A DNA stretch of 64,000 nt. Source: Capilliphycus robustus. GTDB taxonomy: Bacteria > Cyanobacteriota > Cyanobacteriia > Cyanobacteriales > Microcoleaceae. This document shows, piece after piece, positions 44,291-53,467 of this stretch. The DNA is taken from positions 1 to 64,000 of the forward strand of contig NZ_JAYGHR010000074.1 of assembly GCF_034932365.1 (NCBI RefSeq). Direction: 5' to 3'. How positions within the stretch are numbered: the stretch's first letter is position 1; every line of letters begins with the position of its first letter. The notes below the pieces were generated by a model. The model had not been told where the DNA came from. It worked only from the letters and a program-made list of their open reading frames with translations, and did not search any database. The translations under genes and the position numbers were made by a program.

Positions 44291-44678
44291 TGTATTTAGA
44301 AATCTGTAGCGTCCATCAGACAATAGGGCGATGATCTCCTCAATAAATGAGAACTCAATGCAATAAACTGGTTTGTTTTAAAAGGGATCACAGCAGCTCG
44401 GACTCCTATTTAGTCTAGCCTCTAGCTTCCTTCTCACCCCGTCAGCCTGAACTGCCATCCTCAGAATAAACAAAAACGGGAGCGGTTGATTACCTGCCGT
44501 CCCGTCTGCCGATCCTTTGAGAGGAGAACACTAAAACTTACTATAGCCTTATTGAAAATAATTGTCAAATATTTGGAGTGTTTTGATCGAACCTGCCGAA
44601 AAATCAGGAGAATTGATCAGAACGGCAGCACTGGCGAGTTATGATAGTTGAGGATTTCCAGCAGATAGAATCGGCTCT
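44291..44678. other. upp upstream region with hairpin
   Basis: No gene is seen. ACGGGAGCGG near 44476-44485 can pair with CCGTCCCGT at 44497-44505, leaving a 11-nt loop, without a T-run. It might be an RNA structure in the leader of upp or the end of an unknown small RNA. Confidence 0.35.
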
Positions 44679-45338
44679 ATGGCTTTGCAACTGCGTATTT
44701 ATGTTCCTCCTCATCCGTTGATCAAGCACTGGCTCTCGGTGGCTCGTGACGTGAATACCCCCTCGGCGATTTTTCGTTCCGCGATGACAGAATTGGGGCG
44801 ATGGCTCACCTATGAAGCGGTGCGAGACTGGCTTCCCATCCTAGAAACGACAGTGCAAACGCCTCTGGCGGAATGTCCAGCGACTTATGTCAATCCTCAA
44901 GTTCCCTTAGCGGTGATTCCGATTTTACGAGCGGGGTTAGCTTTAATGGAGGGAATTCAAAGCGTTGTCCCCCTAACTTCGGTGTATCATCTGGGCATGG
45001 TACGCAACGAGGAAACTTTAGAATGTAGTTGCTATCTCAACAAACTGCCTCCAGCTTTTGATCCTCAAACTCGTGTATTAGTCAGTGAACCGATGCTGGC
45101 GACAGGCGGAACGATAATGGCGACGATGGAGGAATTAACCAAACGTGGAGTCGATCCGGAGTTAACGCGGATTATTTCAATTGTAGCCGCTCCCCCAGCG
45201 TTACAACGGTTGAGTGTAGCCTATCCTCAGCTTAAGGTGTATACGGCGATTATTGATGAGACAGTAAATGACAATGGGTTTATTGTACCCGGCTTAGGGG
45301 ATGCTGGCGATCGCACCTTTGGGACGCACGAAGGGTAA
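44679..45338 (+). CDS. upp: uracil phosphoribosyltransferase
   Basis: A 219-residue UPRTase converting uracil and PRPP to UMP. Marks are LRIYVPPHPLIKHWLSVARD at the start, VPLAVIPILRAGLALMEGI, the PRPP loop VSEPMLATGGTIMATMEEL, and a C-terminal FIVPGLGDAGDRTFGTHEG that binds uracil. The PRPP loop reads SEPMLATGG where most bacterial enzymes have DPMLATGG. The acidic residue is conserved in kind. Confidence 0.95.
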   Translation: MALQLRIYVPPHPLIKHWLSVARDVNTPSAIFRSAMTELGRWLTYEAVRDWLPILETTVQTPLAECPATYVNPQVPLAVIPILRAGLALMEGIQSVVPLTSVYHLGMVRNEETLECSCYLNKLPPAFDPQTRVLVSEPMLATGGTIMATMEELTKRGVDPELTRIISIVAAPPALQRLSVAYPQLKVYTAIIDETVNDNGFIVPGLGDAGDRTFGTHEG

Positions 45339-45368
45339 AATAAAGCTATTGAGAAGAGAAAACCGCAT

Positions 45369-45683
45369 ATGAGTAATCGAGAAGGATTTACCAGTGGATT
45401 GATGATCGGAGCGACTTTGGGGAGTATGATTGGTGGCGTTTTAGGGGTGGTGTTAGCCTCGCGAATGTCCAATGAAAACTCAAGCAGTCAGCTACTCGAA
45501 GCGAAAAAAACCAAGAAGAAATCCCCTCAACACGACGCCGAGAATATCGAGATAGCCCGTTTGAGTCTTGAAGATAAAATTGCTCAACTCAATCAGGCGA
45601 TTGATGATGTTCGCCAACAGTTGGGAAGCGTTAACGGTAATGTTACCCCGGAAAACTCCGAATCGCTGCAAGAGGATGCCTGA
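45369..45683 (+). CDS. small membrane-anchored protein, YtxH-like
   Basis: A 104-residue protein: MSNREGFTSGLMIGATLGSM and IGGVLGVVLASRM form a Gly-rich membrane segment like that of YtxH/gas-vesicle-accessory proteins, followed by a Lys-rich stretch and a coiled-coil tail (LEDKIAQLNQAIDDVRQQLG). The role is unknown. It sits 30 bp behind upp and ahead of YggT and may be co-transcribed. Confidence 0.65.
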   Translation: MSNREGFTSGLMIGATLGSMIGGVLGVVLASRMSNENSSSQLLEAKKTKKKSPQHDAENIEIARLSLEDKIAQLNQAIDDVRQQLGSVNGNVTPENSESLQEDA

Positions 45684-45772
45684 GACGGGAACATCCTCCT
45701 AGAACCTAAAATGTGATAAACTATCAAAGACAAGGCAAACTTTAAAATTGAGTAGAAAATCAATAAACTTCT

Positions 45773-46051
45773 ATGAGTTCCCCAATACTACTTCTGGCTA
45801 ATACAATAGCTCAGTTTCTACAAATTTATATGGTTCTAATCTTTATTAGAATCTTGTTAAGTTGGTTTCCGAATGTGGATTGGAGTAATCCTTTCTTCTC
45901 GGTTTTAAGTCAGTTGACCGATCCTTATTTGAATGTTTTTCGTTCCATTATTCCCCCCTTGGGAGGAATTGACTTTTCGGCTATTATTGCCATTTTTCTC
46001 TTGCAAATTGTGGCTGGAATTCTCCCCCAACTTTTGTATAGTTTGGTATAA
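45773..46051 (+). CDS. YggT family membrane protein
   Basis: A 92-residue YggT/YlmG protein with two membrane helices. The family core is clear: MVLIFIRILLSWFPNVDWSN then LSQLTDPYLNVFRSIIPPLG and IDFSAIIAIFLLQI. Cyanobacterial and plastid relatives affect nucleoid or thylakoid organisation; its precise role here is unknown. Confidence 0.92.
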   Translation: MSSPILLLANTIAQFLQIYMVLIFIRILLSWFPNVDWSNPFFSVLSQLTDPYLNVFRSIIPPLGGIDFSAIIAIFLLQIVAGILPQLLYSLV

Positions 46052-46064
46052 AAGTCAAAGATTC

Positions 46065-46096
46065 AGGTTGGGTGCTTCAGTCGCGTTACCCAACCT
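46065..46096. terminator. hairpin between YggT and a convergent gene
   Basis: AGGTTGGGT at 46065-46073 pairs with ACCCAACCT at 46088-46096. It sits between two converging genes (46051 and 46116) and could end transcripts from both sides, although neither side has a strong T-run. Confidence 0.55.
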
Positions 46097-46115
46097 AACA
46101 GTTGATTCAAGTTGA

Positions 46116-46550
46116 TTATCGACCAATTCGAGCCGTAAACCCAGAGGCTTTGAACTGTTTTAAGCTTAAAGGCGGTTTGAGATTGGTTGGCACAGAAATT
46201 CTAATCTCAAAATCAGTTACCACACCCGGAGGAACTTCAGGAATACTTCCGAGGCGAGTCCTGTTTTCCATGACTCTATTTCCATTGGCATCATAGATGC
46301 GACCAAACACATCCGCATCCACGACATATTTTCCCGTAGTATTCTTCGCTTTTCCTGTGATCATATAACAGTTAGCAGCTTGGGAAGAAAAACTGGAAGT
46401 CATTCCTTCTGCAAATTCAGCCGGACAGTCTTTTAAACCTAAATCATAAATTTCTACAGGAATCAAGGCTAAAGCAGGCGGAGTCCAAAACCAAGTCAAA
46501 AGACTGATAAAACCTGCCAATAAAACACTGGGAAAGATTCGCGATCGCAT
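46116..46550 (-). CDS. secreted hypothetical protein, FxLYD-like
   Basis: A 144-residue protein with a signal peptide (IFPSVLLAGFISLLTWFW, cleaved after the PPALA region). The mature part has CPAEFAEGM, NCYMITGKAKNTTGKYVVDA and RIYDANGNRVMENRTRLGSI, with PPGVVTDFEIRISVPTN. This is the layout of FxLYD-type beta-sandwich domains (K-N-x-T...D-V-x-G-x-I-Y-D-x-x-G). Two Cys may form a disulfide. Function unknown. Confidence 0.6.
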   Translation of the reverse strand: MRSRIFPSVLLAGFISLLTWFWTPPALALIPVEIYDLGLKDCPAEFAEGMTSSFSSQAANCYMITGKAKNTTGKYVVDADVFGRIYDANGNRVMENRTRLGSIPEVPPGVVTDFEIRISVPTNLKPPLSLKQFKASGFTARIGR

Positions 46551-46632
46551 AAATCTGACCTTTTCGATTTAAACTCTAGCTTACCGCAAATCAGCACTGA
46601 AACACCATTAACTTCCTGCGAGCAGCATCTCC

Positions 46633-47064
46633 TTAGCGTTTGGGTTGACGAAAGTGCTTTTGATTTCCCTTAACCCAAATATAAAACATTACCCCAGCAA
46701 ACATCATACTCCCTCCTATTCCGATAATCCCAAAGAAAACAATATAAAGATGTTCTGCTGTGTCTGCTTTGATTAAAGATTGTTTTGCAAGTTCAATCAT
46801 CTCTGCTAGGATAATCCCACAAACAAACAAAGAGGGAAACCCTAAAAATAGCCAACTACTCCACATTACCCACCGAGGAGCATTCCCCTTAGAAAGATTA
46901 CGATAGGCGGAACCTTCTAAACCAATTGACTCTAGGGGTTCAAAGCCCGAATAAATCTTTTCTGGATTTTGAAACGGGTGGGAAGGCGGAATTTCAATAA
47001 ACTGCTTTGAGTATTCATTCGACGGCTTGGGGAATTGAAAATCATCATTGTCGTTAGAATTCAT
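46633..47064 (-). CDS. hypothetical membrane protein
   Basis: A 143-residue protein with a hydrophilic, Pro-rich N-terminal half and two membrane helices (WSSWLFLGFPSLFVCGIILA and IVFFGIIGIGGSMMFAGVMF), ending basic (KHFRQPKR). I do not recognise the family. The short loop between the helices and the basic end suggest that both ends are cytoplasmic. Confidence 0.55.
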   Translation of the reverse strand: MNSNDNDDFQFPKPSNEYSKQFIEIPPSHPFQNPEKIYSGFEPLESIGLEGSAYRNLSKGNAPRWVMWSSWLFLGFPSLFVCGIILAEMIELAKQSLIKADTAEHLYIVFFGIIGIGGSMMFAGVMFYIWVKGNQKHFRQPKR

Positions 47065-47206
47065 GGGAGTTTTTCCTAATCTCTTGACTCAGATTCAAGA
47101 GATATTTCAAATATAACCACCAGACGGGTCTACTGTCTGTAATCAAATTGTGTAGAAATACTTAGAAAAGAGTGACTCATTCTAACAAATTGTAAACAAT
47201 GTAAAA

Positions 47207-48070
47207 TTACAATAACCCTAACTGTTGTTGGAGAGACTGACGCATCACATCAATAGGAACCTCTTGTTGTAGCCAAAGCTGTAAAGCCGCAGCACCTTGT
47301 TGTACTAACATTTCCAAGCCATCAATAATAATCGCACCTTTCGCTTTAGCGAGGGTTAAAAATTGAGTGGGGTGAGGCGTATAAATCAAATCATAAGCAA
47401 TTATATCCGATTTGATTCGATTCATCACCTCTTCTTCTAGGGGAGAATCTTCGACATGAGGATACATCCCAACTGGCGTCGTATTCACTAATAAATCAGC
47501 TTGATGAATGATCTCCGATAAACTCTCCCAAGTCTGAACGTTTAGCGATAAAGCCAAAGGAGAATTTAACCAACTCTGCTGAAATGCTTCTAACTTTTGT
47601 AGATTTCTTCCAACGACATAAATATTGGTAATTCCTAACTCCACACATCCAGCGACAACCGCCCGAGAAGCACCGCCATTCCCTAAAATAACGGCAGTTT
47701 TTTCAGACCAAGAAATGTTAAAATCCTGTAGAGGAGCAAGAAAACCAATAACATCAGTATTGGTTCCTTCCCAACCTTTGGAAGTTCGCCAAACCGTATT
47801 AACAGCACCCACCGCTTCCGCTACTTTAGAGACTTGAGAGAGTCGAGAAAGAATCGCCTGTTTATGGGGAATCGTCACATTAAATCCCTCAACTCCTATG
47901 GCTGCAAATCCCGCTAAAGCCACATCTAAATCAGTAGATTTAATCGGAAAAGGAAGATAAATGTAATCGACTCCCATCTCAGTAATCGCAGCATTGTGCA
48001 TAACAGGAGAGAGAGAATGTTCAATCGGATCACCAATCACACCCAGGAGTTTTGTTGTCCCTTTAATCAT
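47207..48070 (-). CDS. aroE: shikimate dehydrogenase
   Basis: A 287-residue NADP enzyme reducing 3-dehydroshikimate in the chorismate pathway. The shikimate site is formed by GDPIEHSLSPVMHNAAI and FNVTIPHKQAIL with the catalytic Lys; the Rossmann motif is ILGNGGASRAVVAGC; LLVNTTPVGMYP and YDLIYTPHPTQFL are family marks near the C-terminus. No other aro gene adjoins. Confidence 0.96.
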   Translation of the reverse strand: MIKGTTKLLGVIGDPIEHSLSPVMHNAAITEMGVDYIYLPFPIKSTDLDVALAGFAAIGVEGFNVTIPHKQAILSRLSQVSKVAEAVGAVNTVWRTSKGWEGTNTDVIGFLAPLQDFNISWSEKTAVILGNGGASRAVVAGCVELGITNIYVVGRNLQKLEAFQQSWLNSPLALSLNVQTWESLSEIIHQADLLVNTTPVGMYPHVEDSPLEEEVMNRIKSDIIAYDLIYTPHPTQFLTLAKAKGAIIIDGLEMLVQQGAAALQLWLQQEVPIDVMRQSLQQQLGLL

Positions 48071-48221
48071 AAATTTCTTCAGGCTCAGTCCTTCATTATT
48101 ATTGCATGAATTGAGAACCTTCTAATATCCCTTACTCAAAACCTCAACAACCCCAAATCAATCTATCCATTACAATGTCCGTTATAACTCACGCCACGCC
48201 CACTCTTCTCAACAAGACCCG

Positions 48222-48287
48222 AGAAACCGGGTTCGATAACGAAAAATATAGGCAAGCCTATTGCAGTTACCAGAAACCCGGTTTCTG
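48222..48287. repeat. AGAAACCGGGTT inverted repeat
   Basis: AGAAACCGGGTT at 48222-48233 and AGAAACCCGGTTTCTG at 48272-48287 can pair across a segment that itself holds TAGGCAAGCCTA. This kind of repeat is widespread between cyanobacterial genes. It lies in the 234-bp gap before aroE. Confidence 0.7.
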
Positions 48288-48304
48288 ACACTAGAAGATC
48301 TAAA

Positions 48305-49651
48305 TTATAAGCGAAACTCTGGGGCTTCAATTAAAATGGGATTAACATCAAACCAAAGGTCTTTACGGTAATGATATTCAAAGACCCACAAACTCCGCAG
48401 CAGCGTTTGATAATCTGTTAAACCACTTAATTTTTTAGTTTTCCCAACCAGACGCAACATTTCCCATTCATTGGATTCAATCGCTAATAATAACTGATGA
48501 CGACGTTGCAAAATCACATCTTCCAAAGCCTCCCTAGACAGAGGTGGATCTTGTTTTTGCAAACAGCTATATAATAAAACAAGCAACGTCCTAACATGAC
48601 CCCCACTCATAATACACAAGCGATCTAATGTTTCCGATGTGTCAAAAACTTGAGTGATCAAAGCAGAATATTGATCCGGTTGAATGTCAGGAAAAGATCG
48701 CGCCATTACCATTTGTCGCAATAATTCTATCCCTTCTTCGCAGGGAGTTTCATCTTGAAAACGCACCGGAACCATCGGTAATGTTTTCGGATCACCCCCA
48801 AATCGATTAGTGAGTCGTCCTAAATCATTCGAGAAAATTAAACCCAACGGAATCGTATAAACAACATGACAACTTAACTGATTTAATTGATCACCGCGAT
48901 CAATAAATAGATATTCCGGTTGAGGTCTTCCGGTGGCGGTTCTCGAACTCATAATTCGATCCAGATTATCAACAATCACCACCAATCCTTGTTTACCTTG
49001 CTGTTTGAGTTGTTCAATCGACGGTTCCAGCAATTCTTGATTAATCGCTTGTAAAATCGTGTTGGTACGCGGTTCTAAATATTGACGTAAACGAGTTCGT
49101 AAGTCGCGACTATCTCTGGCTTTAGCAGTAATTTTACCAATTCCCAAAGAGAGAGAAAATTCTCCGTCTGTATTCGCACTGACGCTTCCCAACGCCGGGA
49201 GATCTGCTTGAATATCAATCTGTGCTTGCAGAACATTGGCTAAACCCTGAAGTAAGGCTTTAAAACCTGTGGGTTGCAATTGAATATTCAGTTGCTCTAT
49301 ACTTTCACTCACCTGACGAGCGATCGCCAGCAAAATATCAGTAATGTCTACATCCGCCATATCGAGATCTTTACTCGATTCAAAGTAGACCACATGAAAA
49401 TCTTGTTCTTCTAACTCCGCCTTCAGTCGTAACAACTCAGTAGACTTTCCTGAGCCAATATGTCCGGTAAAAAGCTGACAAGTGGGATTATCAGGAGAAA
49501 GGCGAGTAATCGTCCGGGCGATTTGTTCAATCAGTTTCCCACCCCGAACTTCTGAGAAATCAATGTAATATTGTCGATCTTCTATTGTACCAAAATTTAG
49601 CGTTTTTGCGGGATTAGAAGCCCGAAAAAATCTGCGTAAATTGAGTTCCAT
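48305..49651 (-). CDS. P-loop ATPase of unknown role
   Basis: About 448 residues from ATG at 49651. Walker A is LFTGHIGSGKST (residues 63-71), followed by LKAELEEQDFHVVYFESS. Walker B is GLVVIVDNLDRI. Then come a helical domain with GGHVRTLLVLLYSC and a C-terminal winged-helix-like end. The pattern suggests a STAND/ORC-like AAA protein. A longer frame starts at TTG 49735 and overlaps the J-domain gene, but ATG 49651 with GGTGGA upstream is more plausible. It probably works with the neighbouring J-domain protein at the membrane. Confidence 0.75.
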   Translation of the reverse strand: MELNLRRFFRASNPAKTLNFGTIEDRQYYIDFSEVRGGKLIEQIARTITRLSPDNPTCQLFTGHIGSGKSTELLRLKAELEEQDFHVVYFESSKDLDMADVDITDILLAIARQVSESIEQLNIQLQPTGFKALLQGLANVLQAQIDIQADLPALGSVSANTDGEFSLSLGIGKITAKARDSRDLRTRLRQYLEPRTNTILQAINQELLEPSIEQLKQQGKQGLVVIVDNLDRIMSSRTATGRPQPEYLFIDRGDQLNQLSCHVVYTIPLGLIFSNDLGRLTNRFGGDPKTLPMVPVRFQDETPCEEGIELLRQMVMARSFPDIQPDQYSALITQVFDTSETLDRLCIMSGGHVRTLLVLLYSCLQKQDPPLSREALEDVILQRRHQLLLAIESNEWEMLRLVGKTKKLSGLTDYQTLLRSLWVFEYHYRKDLWFDVNPILIEAPEFRL

Positions 49652-49731
49652 TGTTGTCCACCCAAGCCAAACCAGTGTCCGTAAACTCTCATTCTTGCGG
49701 TTATTCTTTGAATCAGTAGGGAACAGCAAAA

Positions 49732-50841
49732 TCAACCTCTATTTGCTAGCCAGTATCCCAGTGATAATCCTAAGCCAGAAGTTGTAGCGAGAATTATAAA
49801 AGTATAAAACTCATTGAATGACTCGAGCAATTTTTCACCAGAAACCATTTGCGCGATCACTCCAGAGATCACGGTAATAGCACCCCAAGTTCCAAAAATC
49901 ACTTCTAAGCCCGTTTTCTCAATCGCTCGGATGACGGCGTTTTGTCCTGCACCCGCCCATGCGCCTAACCAAGCACCGAACCCAAATCCAAAGACGCTTC
50001 CTGCACCTATTTTGCTCCGGGTTTTAGCTTCAGAGAAAGCTTTATCAGAAACCATTCCCATCGTCGTCCCTATGAGCGCCCCTAGCATACCCCCCAACAG
50101 CGCTCCCCGCCAATCTCCCGTTTTGCTTCCCGCCACTAATCCGGCGATCGCCGAAATTCCTGCAATCGTCAGTATCCATAAAATCGCTTTAATTTTGGCT
50201 TCTGAACCAGCGATCGCCCCCAACACAACACCAATCACAGCCCAAACCGTCCCTGTGACAATTCCTCCAGCTTGATTTCCCGCCACCCATCCAGCAATTC
50301 CCCCTGCAACCATCAAAGCTATAAACCAGGAATGCTCAAAGCGTTTCCCACTACTGGCGGAAATAGCGCTCGTTAGCCACAGGATGAGGGCGAGAATTTC
50401 ATTCCACAACGGGATGGATAACATTGTTAAAATCCAACCGATCAGGGTGTAACCCAAAAAAGTACCTGTTAGCCATCCCCAAGGAATTAAAGGCGTATCT
50501 GGAGAGGAAACCGGAGAATCAACAGGGGTCGGGGAATCCCGAGCAACTCTGGCTGTCTGAAAATTGAAATCCGTCGCTTCAGGTGAACTCGACGGGGCGG
50601 GTTGTGAGGTTCGTCGAACATAAACAGAAACTTGCGGATCACTCAATCGCGATCGCAAATAAACATAAGCATAATTTATTTCTTTAAATTTTTGTTCAGC
50701 CTCAGCCTGTAAGCGAGAATCGTGGGGGTAACGATCAGGATGCCAAATCAATGCCAAATTTCGATAAGCCTGCTTTACGTCGTCGAGAGAAGCACCAGGC
50801 TGAAGATTTAAGATTCGGTAGTAGTATTCTATCTCATCCAC
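49732..50841 (-). CDS. J-domain membrane protein
   Basis: A 369-residue protein. Residues 5-70 are a J domain (YYYRILNLQPGASLDDVKQA then LIWHPDRYP with the HPD triad), which would recruit a DnaK chaperone. After a Ser/Pro linker, about 220 residues are a chain of Gly/Ala-rich hydrophobic segments (GWLTGTFLGYTLIGWILTML, GTVWAVIGVVLGAIAG, GALLGGMLGALIGTTMGMV), like a glycine-zipper membrane domain. The start codon is GTG. It is encoded directly before the P-loop ATPase on the same strand, so a linked function is likely. Confidence 0.85.
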   Translation of the reverse strand: MDEIEYYYRILNLQPGASLDDVKQAYRNLALIWHPDRYPHDSRLQAEAEQKFKEINYAYVYLRSRLSDPQVSVYVRRTSQPAPSSSPEATDFNFQTARVARDSPTPVDSPVSSPDTPLIPWGWLTGTFLGYTLIGWILTMLSIPLWNEILALILWLTSAISASSGKRFEHSWFIALMVAGGIAGWVAGNQAGGIVTGTVWAVIGVVLGAIAGSEAKIKAILWILTIAGISAIAGLVAGSKTGDWRGALLGGMLGALIGTTMGMVSDKAFSEAKTRSKIGAGSVFGFGFGAWLGAWAGAGQNAVIRAIEKTGLEVIFGTWGAITVISGVIAQMVSGEKLLESFNEFYTFIILATTSGLGLSLGYWLANRG

Positions 50842-50989
50842 GTTTTAGACTAATAGCGAAATCTGACTAGCAGTGGCGAATCGTTTGAGTCAGTATTTGA
50901 TAACAATTGGTCATCACCTCAAACGGCAATATTTTTGTATTTTTGATGACCACTCAAACAGACCCTGATTAAATTTAGGGTTCAATTCC

Positions 50990-51577
50990 ATGATAGTTCA
51001 AAAGTCCCAGAGAACGATGAAAGACGTAAAACTTGGAAAATATCTCACCCTAGAAGCCTTTTGTACCTGCACTCAGACTTATCAAAAATATGCCAACCAG
51101 ATTAATCCCTATCCCGATTCGACCGAAAGTATTGTCGCCATTCAAGCATTAAATCAATTCCTGATTGATCCCATTATTCACTATTTTGGTATCGAACGAT
51201 TTCAACTCACCTATGGGTTTTGTTCAAAAGATTTAAAACGGTTTCTTGAAAAAAAAGATCCGATAACCGGACTCAAAAATGGTCGAGTTGCACCCAACCT
51301 CGATCAACACATGGCACATGAAGTCAAAAAAAATGGTCAATATTATTGTGATCGACTGGGTGCGGCTTGTGATTGTCTAATTAAAAATTTAGAGAGTGAT
51401 CAATTTATTGATTGGATTTTAGCAACAAATTTGCCTTTTGATTCCCTTTATTTTTATGGTCAAAACAGACCCATTCATCTCAGTTATGGGCCGCAACAAA
51501 AACGCGATATCTGGACGTTTAACACAGCAGGTTTACCCACAAAAAAAGGCACAGAACGTTGGAGCAAAGACCGTTAA
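50990..51577 (+). CDS. peptidase M15-like conserved protein
   Basis: A 195-residue cytoplasmic protein of uncertain function. LTLEAFCTCTQTYQKYANQI, AIQALNQFLIDPIIHYFG and LTYGFCSKDL lead to DQHMAHE, then YCDRLGAACD and IHLSYGPQQKRDIW. The His/Asp/His order is reminiscent of the zinc site in M15/hedgehog-type peptidases, without proof. A C-rich start (CTCTQTY) is unusual. A second start, MKDVKLGKYLTLE, lies nine residues in. A bidirectional terminator follows. Confidence 0.55.
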   Translation: MIVQKSQRTMKDVKLGKYLTLEAFCTCTQTYQKYANQINPYPDSTESIVAIQALNQFLIDPIIHYFGIERFQLTYGFCSKDLKRFLEKKDPITGLKNGRVAPNLDQHMAHEVKKNGQYYCDRLGAACDCLIKNLESDQFIDWILATNLPFDSLYFYGQNRPIHLSYGPQQKRDIWTFNTAGLPTKKGTERWSKDR

Positions 51578-51582
51578 CAGTT

Positions 51583-51613
51583 AACAGTTATCACGGGTCA
51601 CTGATAACTGTTT
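51583..51613. terminator. bidirectional terminator
   Basis: AACAGTTATCA at 51583-51593 pairs perfectly with TGATAACTGTT at 51602-51612. It lies between the converging M15-like gene (stop 51577) and the HD-domain gene (stop 51612), overlapping the latter stop. Confidence 0.75.
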
Positions 51614-52976
51614 AATAACGACATAAAGCGGCTTTTCGACTATCAAATAACTTCACAATTCCATCTGTTACCGTCTTTTTAACATGAGCATCACAACCGG
51701 CTAAAAATTCCTCTGGAGAAATCACATTTTGAAAGAATTCTTGAGCGCGGTTTCGTTGGTGTCGAATCTCATCAAACCCCATAGATTTAACCATGTAAGT
51801 CGCTAGAGGAGAGTTTTTAATATCATAGGATGCGTTTTGAGTGCGTCCTTTATCTAACAGCGTTAAAACCTGTTGTTCTAACTGATGTTTAGGTTCATAA
51901 GGATGGGAAATTTCCGGTAAAAAATCAACCAAAGAAGCCGCCACAAAGTTTTCAGTGGGCATTTCTCCCATCAAAGTCGAAACCGGAATGACTCGGCCAA
52001 AGCGGAGAGAAAGGGCTTCTAGAAAAGCAATTGTAAACAGTTTACTACCGAGATAGAGTTGTCCAACTGCAATATTTTTGCGAGCGCTCTCGACTAAATG
52101 TTGATAAACTTCATCTTCCGGATATCCCTGAAACTGATGAAAAATCACTTCCGGCTTAATAAAATTGAGAAAGCCTTCCATCTTTTGTAAGGCGGTACGA
52201 TATTGATTAATTGTATAAGAACTGGAATATTTTAGATGATGATTAGTTTCGGGGAGTAAATTCCAAGTATTATCTAAAAATCGAGCCGGATTCGGATGAG
52301 CAAAACTGCCGACATCTCGATTAGAAAGGCGCACGGAGCGGATAATATTAGCCTTCAATTCCTGATCTGTTAGCTTCAGATTCAACTGTTGAGTAATCGC
52401 TTGTAAACGGCGATATAAAATATCACTATTGTTGAGTCCTTCTGCATTATGAGTTCGGAAAGGAATCGTGGCTTCAATACAAGCAACAATTTGAAGAATC
52501 AATTCTGGCGGAATAAATGAATCCAGAACCTTCGCCGCCACCAAGGCACTCAAAAACTCATTTTGTCCCTCCAAAGGAGAAAGTGTCTGACTGGGGGCAA
52601 AATAAAAAACCCGCATCACCATCTCAAAACTCTGGTCAGGGGGCAATTGAGAACTATCGCGAATGATCAGACGCTCTCCGACCTGTCGGATAAACGGAAC
52701 AATGTAATAACTTAAATTAAAATTAACACTTTGATCGACCTGTACATAAACAACATCGTGAAATAAAGCGGCCAGAACCTCAATAGCATCCTCCGACCCA
52801 CCCACTTCAAAAATGTGTTCTGGCGTGTGAAAATAACGCCAAGGCCCTGTCATCGTCTGGACGATGAGTTCTGTAATTTTAGCTAACTCCTGGCGTTCTA
52901 CAGCAATATCAAGCTGACTCATCGCCCAAACTAACTTATCAAGGCACTGTTGGTTGTAATCCGGTTCAACACTCAT
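51612..52976 (-). CDS. HD-domain phosphohydrolase-like protein
   Basis: About 454 residues. The HD signature is YFHTPEHIFEV then LAALFHDVVYVQVD, which fits HD-type metal-dependent hydrolases (H..H...HD). A later VRLSNRDVGSFAHPNPARFL could give the remaining ligand. The C-terminal 200 residues are helical and not recognisable. Substrate unknown. Several starts exist (GTG 53015, ATG 53003, ATG 52991). ATG 52976 is chosen because GAAGG precedes it. Confidence 0.7.
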   Translation of the reverse strand: MSVEPDYNQQCLDKLVWAMSQLDIAVERQELAKITELIVQTMTGPWRYFHTPEHIFEVGGSEDAIEVLAALFHDVVYVQVDQSVNFNLSYYIVPFIRQVGERLIIRDSSQLPPDQSFEMVMRVFYFAPSQTLSPLEGQNEFLSALVAAKVLDSFIPPELILQIVACIEATIPFRTHNAEGLNNSDILYRRLQAITQQLNLKLTDQELKANIIRSVRLSNRDVGSFAHPNPARFLDNTWNLLPETNHHLKYSSSYTINQYRTALQKMEGFLNFIKPEVIFHQFQGYPEDEVYQHLVESARKNIAVGQLYLGSKLFTIAFLEALSLRFGRVIPVSTLMGEMPTENFVAASLVDFLPEISHPYEPKHQLEQQVLTLLDKGRTQNASYDIKNSPLATYMVKSMGFDEIRHQRNRAQEFFQNVISPEEFLAGCDAHVKKTVTDGIVKLFDSRKAALCRY

Positions 52977-53015
52977 CCGACCTTCGCACATTACGTTTGT
53001 CATTGTTTCAATCAC

Positions 53016-53455
53016 CGAACGCGGCGAAAAACGCTTTTGACCTAGCCGAAGCTATAGGTTTTCCTGCAATGATTGATTCAGACCAGTATGGATTCTTGAT
53101 TACCTACCAGTGACTCGTCTGATTCCCCGAATTGGTGCCCTTGTACAAACTGGATACCCAAAGGGTAGTTTACACGTTAGTCGGGTGGGTGATCGACTAA
53201 CGAACATTTTAGCATTTATTATCGGTTACAAAGGCTTCTGTCTGGCTGATTTAAAAGGCATGGGAATTCCCCCTCAGTCTTCAAATTTAATGATCCCTCT
53301 GTGTTTCGACAGTTCTAACAATCACCCCCCTAAAAACAACTGCGGTGTCAAAGCATAAAACGGGTTAAGCCGATAGAGAGAAAAATGAACGGATCTTTCT
53401 GAAACTCTTCGATACGATGCAAGGTATGCGAAAGTTTGACAGATAACTCCCTGCC
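53016..53455. other. intergenic region with hairpin
   Basis: No convincing gene; an 82-codon frame at 53110-53358 has no RBS or family likeness. A perfect 9-bp hairpin, CGTTAGTCG at 53175-53183 with CGACTAACG at 53194-53202, is followed by AACATTTTAG. It may be a terminator or an RNA element upstream of the cyclase gene. Confidence 0.4.
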
Positions 53456-53467
53456 TTGAGGTATGAG

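Noticed and set aside
44476..44505. Rho-independent terminator
   Set aside because: Stem present but no T-run; left as an unassigned hairpin.
53110..53358. 82-residue plus-strand gene
   Set aside because: No RBS, no family resemblance, and the span contains a 9-bp hairpin; treated as intergenic.
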